Source of the DNA: Chthonomonas sp.
GTDB lineage: Bacteria; Armatimonadota; Fimbriimonadia; Fimbriimonadales; Fimbriimonadaceae
Direction: 5' to 3'
Length of the DNA stretch: 64,000 nucleotides
NCBI GenBank assembly: GCA_016788115.1
Contig: JAEURR010000003.1
Coordinates: 186,001 to 250,000 of the forward strand
Shown: positions 59,158 to 64,000 of the stretch, piece after piece
Layout of the letters: each line of letters starts with the position of its first letter
How positions within the stretch are numbered: position 1 is the stretch's first letter
Notes under the pieces: model-generated
Databases searched by the model: none
What the model was told of the DNA's origin: nothing
What the model saw: the letters and a program-made list of their open reading frames with translations, nothing else
Made by a program: the position numbers and the translations under genes

Positions 59158-60103
59158 GCCCCTCAAGGATCTGCTTGCCGAAGAGCGAGCAAAGCCATTC
59201 GACCGCAAACTTGGCCGTCATATTGTTGGCGTCGAGAAGCGGATTCACTTCGACGACATCCAACCCAACGAGTTCTATGTCGTGCGTCATAGCGGCTTGA
59301 TGCAGCAGCTCAGCCAGGAAGTGGCCCTCCCGGTAGCTCAGCCCTCCCATCACGGCCGTGCCCGTCCCTCCGGCAAACACCGGGTCCAAGACGTCCACAT
59401 CAAAGCTGATCCAAAGTTTTTGGCCCTTGCGTGCCTTCATCCAGTGCACAAACGCATCCACCACTCGGTCCACGCGATGACGGTCGATGTCTTGCATCGT
59501 CGTCGCAAAGCAGCCCGAGAGTGTCGAGATAATCATCCGCTCGCCGTGATCCACCGCGCGCAGGCCGAGCCACGCGATGTGGTCCCGTTTCAGCCGCGTC
59601 ATGGGGATCACGCACTCGATCAGGTGTCGCCACTGGGCTCCCAGGATTCCATCCGAGTTCGCAGGCAGGCCAAGCAGCGCGGCCACCGGCATCCCGTGGA
59701 GGTTGCCGCTGGGCGAGCTTTCGGGGGTATTGAGGTCGGCATGAGCATCGATCCAGAGGACACTCAGTTCGCCGTTCGTCGCTTCGAGGGCACCCGAGAT
59801 CGAACCGATGGAGTTGCTGTGATCACCAGCCATCACGACGGGGACGTTCCCACTCAAAATCGAATCGCGAACCGTCTGCTTGACGAGTTCGTACGAAGAC
59901 ACCGCGCCTGCGAAGTTCCGTAGGCCGTCCTGGGTAATTGGTTCCGGGTCCGGTTCGGTCTCCAGATCGCCGAGGTCTCGCCACTCGAGCCGCAAGTCAG
60001 TGAGGGCCTCGTGCAGTCCGGCAATGCGCATGGCGACGGGCCCGAGTGCGCTCCCCCGGGATCGGCCACACAGATCAAACGGAACGCCGATCAGGTCCAA
60101 CAT
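59138..60103 (-). CDS. rocF: Arginase-family ureohydrolase
   Basis: 321 residues, usual arginase size. Manganese ligands: H95 in GDHS, D119-H121-D123 in DAHADLN, and D235 and D237 in SFDVDVLDP. NLHGMPV (134-140) is the substrate loop, and the GTGTAVMGGL pattern favours arginase over agmatinase. The reaction gives ornithine and urea from arginine. TACAAT lies 8 nt before the ATG. It overlaps kdsD by 20 nt. Confidence 0.87.
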   Translation of the reverse strand: MLDLIGVPFDLCGRSRGSALGPVAMRIAGLHEALTDLRLEWRDLGDLETEPDPEPITQDGLRNFAGAVSSYELVKQTVRDSILSGNVPVVMAGDHSNSIGSISGALEATNGELSVLWIDAHADLNTPESSPSGNLHGMPVAALLGLPANSDGILGAQWRHLIECVIPMTRLKRDHIAWLGLRAVDHGERMIISTLSGCFATTMQDIDRHRVDRVVDAFVHWMKARKGQKLWISFDVDVLDPVFAGGTGTAVMGGLSYREGHFLAELLHQAAMTHDIELVGLDVVEVNPLLDANNMTAKFAVEWLCSLFGKQILEGHDRVQF

Positions 60104-60111
60104 GCAGGCTC

Positions 60112-60117
60112 ATTGTA
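60112..60117 (-). promoter_or_regulatory. -10 hexamer TACAAT for the arginase gene
   Basis: Minus-strand TACAAT ending 8 nt before the ATG at 60103. Confidence 0.5.
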
Positions 60118-60149
60118 CTTCGGTACACTCTCGGGCGTCCACCACGTCC

Positions 60150-60722
60150 ATGAGCCAGACCACCGTCGGAATTGTCACCATCCAGGGCGACTTCGAGAAG
60201 CATGTTAAGTCGCTTCGTGCGCTGGACCCAGGCATGGATATCCGCGGGCTCAAGACTCCCGAGGACCTCCAAGGCGTCGATCGCGTCATCATTCCTGGCG
60301 GCGAGAGCACCACGGTCGGCATGCTCATGCAGCGGTTTGGCCTCGGGGATGCGCTCATCGAGCGTGTCCGAGCCGGAATGCCCATCTGGGGCACGTGCAT
60401 GGGCCTCATCCTGCTTGCCAACGAGATTGAGGGCCACGAGCAATACAGCCTCTCGCTGCTGGACGTGACGGTAAGGCGCAACGCCTTCGGGGCCCAGGTG
60501 CACAGCTTCGAGGATTCGGTCGATTTCGAGGGGTTGCCCGAACCCGTTCTCGGCGTTTACATCCGCGCACCGATCATCACTCGGCTCGGTGACGGAGTTC
60601 AGGCACTCTCACACTACGACGGCAAGTGCGTCGCCGCGCGCCAAGGCCACGTGATCGGGACTTCATTCCATCCAGAACTAACGGATGACACGCGTCTGCA
60701 CGCCTGGTTCCTGGGGCTCTAA
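60150..60722 (+). CDS. pdxT: Pyridoxal 5'-phosphate synthase glutaminase PdxT
   Basis: 190 residues, class-I amidotransferase. TVGIVTIQGDFEKH opens the domain; PGGESTTVG is the conserved loop, nucleophile C83 is in GTCMG, and the His-Glu pair is in SFHPEL. It supplies ammonia to PdxS for vitamin B6 synthesis. pdxS, usually beside pdxT, is not adjacent. A TACACT lies 20 nt before the ATG. Confidence 0.93.
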   Translation: MSQTTVGIVTIQGDFEKHVKSLRALDPGMDIRGLKTPEDLQGVDRVIIPGGESTTVGMLMQRFGLGDALIERVRAGMPIWGTCMGLILLANEIEGHEQYSLSLLDVTVRRNAFGAQVHSFEDSVDFEGLPEPVLGVYIRAPIITRLGDGVQALSHYDGKCVAARQGHVIGTSFHPELTDDTRLHAWFLGL

Positions 60723-60729
60723 CAGAGTT

Positions 60730-60759
60730 TGGCCCCGCGCTGAGGGGAAGCGACGGGGC
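60730..60759 (+). terminator. GC hairpin behind pdxT
   Basis: GGCCCCG pairs with CGGGGCC, with inner CGCT/AGCG; no T-run follows. The remaining 60760-60855 is noncoding, with an AT-rich stretch at 60831-60848. Confidence 0.45.
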
Positions 60760-60855
60760 CGTGGGGTATTTGGAGAGAAGAGTCTGTGCTCCGAATCATT
60801 GACCACGATGCGACAGTAGTTGTTCCAGACTATTCTCAATTTTTTACCGAGCGGT

Positions 60856-61857
60856 CTACTGTCCGTTGAGTCGCTCGTACACAAGCTCTATGTCGGGGCC
60901 CCAACTATGAGTTCTCCTCAGCTTGAACCGCTCAGTGATGTCAACCGCCGGTCCGGTACCGGTCCAAGTTCGACCCTCCAAGAACAGTGTCGGCGCGACA
61001 AAGAGGTGGATCCGATCGACCAGATCCGCGCGCAAGAACGAGCCGATCGTGTGGCCCCCACCTTCCACGAGCAACCCAATGTGTCCGCGCTCCCTCAGCC
61101 CCGCGAGGATGGCGTGTAGGTCGACACTCCCGGTCACATGCCAATGGTTCTCGTCCGCGAATACAGTGGCTGTCCTTGGGAGCATCGCCGTCGGGTCGAG
61201 AATCACGCGCAGCGGTTGGTTGACCACCCCCGGGACGCGCGCCGTCAACGCCGGGTTGTCCTGCTCGACGGTCGCCCGGCCGACGCAGACCGCGCCCATG
61301 CGGGCACGCAGCCGGTGCCCCTCCTCACGCGCCTCGGGACCGGTGATCCACTGACTTGTCCCATCGGGTCGGGCAAGGTAACCGTCCAACGTGATCGCGG
61401 CCTTGACCGCTACAAACGGACGGGCTTCGCGGTGAGCAAACAAGAACGGTTCATTCGCAGCGGCTGCCTCTTCGCCGCACTGCCCGACCTCGACTTCGAT
61501 CCCCGCCTCGCGGAGCACTTGGACTCCGCCTCCGGCGCGCGGGTTCGGATCTGCGACCGCGACAAACACCCGGCGCACTCCCGCCGCGATCAGGGCCTCG
61601 GTGCAGGGTGGTGTTCGTCCGTGGTGCACGCACGGCTCGAGCGTCACGTATACGTCGGCTCCGCGTGCCGCTTCACCCGCTGCTTGGAGCGCGACCACTT
61701 CGGCATGGGCTCCACCCGCATGGTCGTGAAATCCGGTCCCCACAACGACGCCGTCGCGGACGATCACGCAGCCGACGTGGGGGTTGGGCGCAGTAAACCC
61801 TTGGCGACTAAGGTCGATCGCCTGCCGCATCATCGTCCAATGTGCGTGGTCGTTCAT
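60856..61857 (-). CDS. ribD: Bifunctional riboflavin deaminase-reductase RibD
   Basis: 333 residues. Deaminase domain: H51-A-E53 in GGAHAEVVAL, C76 in LEPCVHHG and C85 in TPPC. The reductase domain (about 145-333) shows VAVKAAITLDGYLA, SQWITG and LLVEGGGHTIGSFL. RibD catalyses two steps of riboflavin synthesis. No other rib gene is adjacent. It begins 50 nt inside the small membrane gene. Confidence 0.95.
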   Translation of the reverse strand: MNDHAHWTMMRQAIDLSRQGFTAPNPHVGCVIVRDGVVVGTGFHDHAGGAHAEVVALQAAGEAARGADVYVTLEPCVHHGRTPPCTEALIAAGVRRVFVAVADPNPRAGGGVQVLREAGIEVEVGQCGEEAAAANEPFLFAHREARPFVAVKAAITLDGYLARPDGTSQWITGPEAREEGHRLRARMGAVCVGRATVEQDNPALTARVPGVVNQPLRVILDPTAMLPRTATVFADENHWHVTGSVDLHAILAGLRERGHIGLLVEGGGHTIGSFLRADLVDRIHLFVAPTLFLEGRTWTGTGPAVDITERFKLRRTHSWGPDIELVYERLNGQ

Positions 61858-62131
61858 GATCTCTGAGGCTCCCTTCTACCAAGTGCTTGAAGTTGTCTAC
61901 GGTGTCCTCCATGTACTCGCGCCGGGTCTGCCGTGCGACCAGCAGCGCCAGGTACGCCGTGACCAGGAACGAAGTGCACACAATGCCGAAGTACACCACC
62001 ATGCGCAAGCCGTGTTGGATCAGGACCGCGCGGATATTTGAGTTCGGCGCAGGACCGACGACCCAAGGCCAGGCGATCAGCAGCCCGACGCTCAACAGCA
62101 AGAACGCGGTCGTCCACCGATTCAGGGCCAT
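61808..62131 (-). CDS. Small two-helix membrane protein
   Basis: 107 residues with two hydrophobic helices (about 9-26 and 45-68) and a charged C-terminal tail. Not recognised. It lies between rpe and ribD, overlapping rpe by 10 nt and ribD by 50 nt, so it is a plausible operon member, but its existence rests on open frame and position only. Confidence 0.5.
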   Translation of the reverse strand: MALNRWTTAFLLLSVGLLIAWPWVVGPAPNSNIRAVLIQHGLRMVVYFGIVCTSFLVTAYLALLVARQTRREYMEDTVDNFKHLVEGSLRDHERPRTLDDDAAGDRP

Positions 62132-62763
62132 GCCGATCGCAACGCCTGTACGGCGCTCTCCATGGGACCACGGGTGAGGTAGCTACCGACGACAAAGACA
62201 TTCGCGCCGGCGGCCTTGGCTGTCGCCGCGGTCGTGTCGTCTATTCCGCCATCTACCTGGATCGGCAGGTCTGGCCGCCAACTTCTGAGGCGCTGCACCT
62301 TTTCCAAACAAGACGGGATCAGCGCTTGGCCACCCCATCCAGGATTCACCGTCATGACCAGTGCCATGTCCATCACGTCCAGCAATGGGCGCAAAGCTTC
62401 GACATCCGTGCTCGGGTTGATCGCGACTCCTGCCTCAATCCCCATCGCGCGAAGTTCGGAGCACAGTCGGTGCGAGTGGATGACCGCCTCGACGTGAAAG
62501 ATGATGCGAAAACAGCCCGCATTCGCAAACGCCTCGAAATGCCGCTCAGGGGTCATCGTCATCAGGTGGGCCTCAACCGGGCAACTCGCGATCTCCACAG
62601 CGCGCTTCGCCAAGTCCGCTCCGAAGGTGATCGGTGGCACGAACTGACCGTCCATCACATCCAAATGAATCAGGTCTGCCCCCAGCCCGCACACCTCTTC
62701 GATCCGCGGCCGAAATTCCGCCGGGTCAAAGCTCAGGATCGAAGGAGCCAGAAGCGTCTTCAT
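62122..62763 (-). CDS. rpe: Ribulose-phosphate 3-epimerase
   Basis: 213 residues, TIM barrel. APSILSFDP at the start, LIHLDVMDGQFVPPITFG (metal Asp and His), VEAHLMTMTPERH and VMTVNPGWGGQ, with IQVDGGI near the end. It interconverts ribulose- and xylulose-5-phosphate. It overlaps the PASTA kinase gene by four bases; a PASTA kinase near rpe also occurs in Firmicutes. Confidence 0.96.
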   Translation of the reverse strand: MKTLLAPSILSFDPAEFRPRIEEVCGLGADLIHLDVMDGQFVPPITFGADLAKRAVEIASCPVEAHLMTMTPERHFEAFANAGCFRIIFHVEAVIHSHRLCSELRAMGIEAGVAINPSTDVEALRPLLDVMDMALVMTVNPGWGGQALIPSCLEKVQRLRSWRPDLPIQVDGGIDDTTAATAKAAGANVFVVGSYLTRGPMESAVQALRSAWP

Positions 62764-64000
62764 GTTCGAGCCTCGGCGTCTGCCTGTTCCTTCGGCGCGT
62801 TGCGCTGTGCCACAAACTCCCCGTCATAGAAAATCTTGAAAACAACATTGTCACCGTAGCCTGCGGTGCGGACTGTGATGACGTCGCCCGGCTGATGGTC
62901 CTCTTCATAGACTTGCTCGGTCCCGTTGTCGTCGATCATATCGATGCGAACGCGGACGGCGATGGGCGCAGTCAGAGTGAACGACATCTCGTATCCGCGG
63001 CGCTCTCCGCGTGACGGCTCATTCGATCCGCGCGAACCGTTGCTCACGAACATCTGAATCGTCGATCCCTTCTCGATCTGGGTCCTTGGCTTCGGATTCT
63101 GCCGCACGACTTGCCCCTTGCTGAAGTCGCGGCTCGGCACCTCCTTCACCTCAACCTTCAGATTCGACTTTGTGAGCAGATCACGAGCCTCGCGAACCTC
63201 AAGCCCTAGAACGTCCGGGATTTCCACGATTCGCCGGCCGCCACTGACCTTGGCGTATATCGTCTCGCCGCTCTTTTGCCGAGTGTCCGCGGGCGGATCA
63301 ATCTCCAAGATGCGACCCTCCGGTTTATCACTAACGACCTCCTGGACCTTGAGCTTCAAACCCAGGTCTTCCAGGTCCTTGCCCGCCTGTATCGCGTTCT
63401 GGCCCACCAGGTTCGGTACGCGCACGAGCTTGGGAGACGTGACGTTCCAGAAAAGGTAAACGCCGATGAGCGCGAGAATCGCCAGCATGGCCAGATACGC
63501 CAGCGCAACGAGCCACCGTGGCAACGAATCGCTCAAATCGATCTCCTCTTCTTTCTTGGTTGGCCGAGCCTCGCGCGGCTCCTTCTGAATGACGCTCATT
63601 TTTGGCGCGACCAGTTGCGGACCAGGCTCGGGTGTCGGCGCGGGCGTGGGGCCGGTCGTGCGAATCGGCCAAGAAATCTGCTTCCCAAAGCGCAGTGCGT
63701 CTTGCAGTACCCGGAGGTCGCTCAGCATCGTTTGAGCGTCCTGGTACCGATCGTTGGGCGATTTGGCCATCGCCTTCTTGACGATTTCTTCGAGGATCGC
63801 GGGCACACCGGGGTTGGACATCCGCAGACTCGGAACCGGTGCGGTTGCGTGCTTCTCCGCCATCGAGTTCGGCGAGTCTGCACTAAAGGGGTACTTAGCG
63901 GTCAGCAGTTCGAACAGCATCACGCCGACTCCGTAGATGTCGGAACGCGGCGACAGCATCGCCCCCTGCGAGACTTCGGGCGCCATGTAGGGAGCCATCT
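62760..64000 (-). CDS. PASTA-domain Ser/Thr protein kinase (N-terminus outside window)
   Basis: The C-terminal 412 or so residues are in the window. They begin in the kinase C-lobe: MAPEV (APE motif) and SDIYGVGVMLFELLTAKYPF. A membrane helix lies near 165-190, then two PASTA repeats (about 190-325; VPNLVGQNAIQAGKDLEDLG and IPDVLGLEVREARDLL) and a C-terminal beta domain (about 340-400). The family senses cell-wall fragments outside the cell and phosphorylates cytosolic targets. Catalytic loop and ATP-binding residues lie beyond the edge. Confidence 0.93.
   Translation of the reverse strand, partial: MAPYMAPEVSQGAMLSPRSDIYGVGVMLFELLTAKYPFSADSPNSMAEKHATAPVPSLRMSNPGVPAILEEIVKKAMAKSPNDRYQDAQTMLSDLRVLQDALRFGKQISWPIRTTGPTPAPTPEPGPQLVAPKMSVIQKEPREARPTKKEEEIDLSDSLPRWLVALAYLAMLAILALIGVYLFWNVTSPKLVRVPNLVGQNAIQAGKDLEDLGLKLKVQEVVSDKPEGRILEIDPPADTRQKSGETIYAKVSGGRRIVEIPDVLGLEVREARDLLTKSNLKVEVKEVPSRDFSKGQVVRQNPKPRTQIEKGSTIQMFVSNGSRGSNEPSRGERRGYEMSFTLTAPIAVRVRIDMIDDNGTEQVYEEDHQPGDVITVRTAGYGDNVVFKIFYDGEFVAQRNAPKEQADAEART

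Noticed and set aside
1-64000. CRISPR arrays, tRNA or rRNA genes, insertion sequences
   Set aside because: No regular spaced repeats, no tRNA cloverleaf ends and no transposase frame were found on reading both strands; a tRNAscan or ISfinder run would be decisive.

Overview
The window is a GC-rich, gene-dense stretch of bacterial chromosome: about 60 protein genes, both ends cut by a gene, and no rRNA, tRNA or CRISPR array that I can see. Kdo-related genes (waaA, a KdsD-type isomerase) point to a diderm envelope. Together with a dockerin-tailed secreted protein, RemA beside mreBCD, a PASTA kinase beside rpe, and many start codons sitting directly behind a TANNNT hexamer, this looks most like Armatimonadota (Fimbriimonadia-like). 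That placement is inference, not proven.

Layout. 1-10.8 kb: dockerin-tailed protein (partial), inactive rhomboid-like protein, DppA peptidase, TPR protein, MerR regulator, hslU without hslV, a second TPR protein, a secreted subtilase and a PilC-type protein. 10.9-18.6 kb: a sigma factor fused to a degenerate GGDEF domain, tdh, an unknown gene, leuC, an HD-domain protein, hisG, serA. 18.6-22.1 kb: copper island csoR-copZ-copA with a CsoR-type operator, a zinc-ribbon protein and crcB. 22.1-33.1 kb: unknown two-domain protein, purS-purQ, NlpC/P60 peptidase, alr, a Lys/Ala-rich small protein, pyrG, neutral-ceramidase-like protein, Ig-like membrane protein, purH. 33.1-37.8 kb: remA-mreB-mreC-mreD, glutamate dehydrogenase, EVE protein. 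37.9-39.5 kb: a DUF2089 regulator with a SHOCT/DUF4097 protein. 39.6-43.0 kb: seven intact minus-strand genes resembling a phage head module (protease/scaffold, decoration protein, Mu gpT-like capsid, two small proteins, two head-completion-like proteins) without terminase, portal, tail, lysis or integrase genes. 43.0-64 kb: pyk, purF, purA, MHS transporter, rimO, waaA, purC, a DUF433 protein, hydrolase, ASCH protein, acyltransferase-like membrane protein, polysaccharide deacetylase, ftsZ, kdsD, arginase, pdxT, ribD, rpe and a PASTA Ser/Thr kinase (partial).

How it works together. Most genes are housekeeping: purine synthesis is spread over five places (purSQ, purH, purFA, purC), amino-acid synthesis over hisG/leuC/serA/tdh/gdh, and envelope and division over mre, ftsZ, alr, waaA and kdsD. 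Many first genes of transcription units have a TANNNT-like -10 hexamer ending most often exactly 6 nt before the start codon, which implies leaderless mRNAs. The capsid cassette instead has a conventional -35/-10 promoter and strong GGAGG ribosome sites. Five convergent gene pairs share four bases at their stop codons. The most unusual items are the isolated capsid cassette, the sigma-GGDEF fusion, the leaderless promoter pattern and a rare near-palindrome found at three places.
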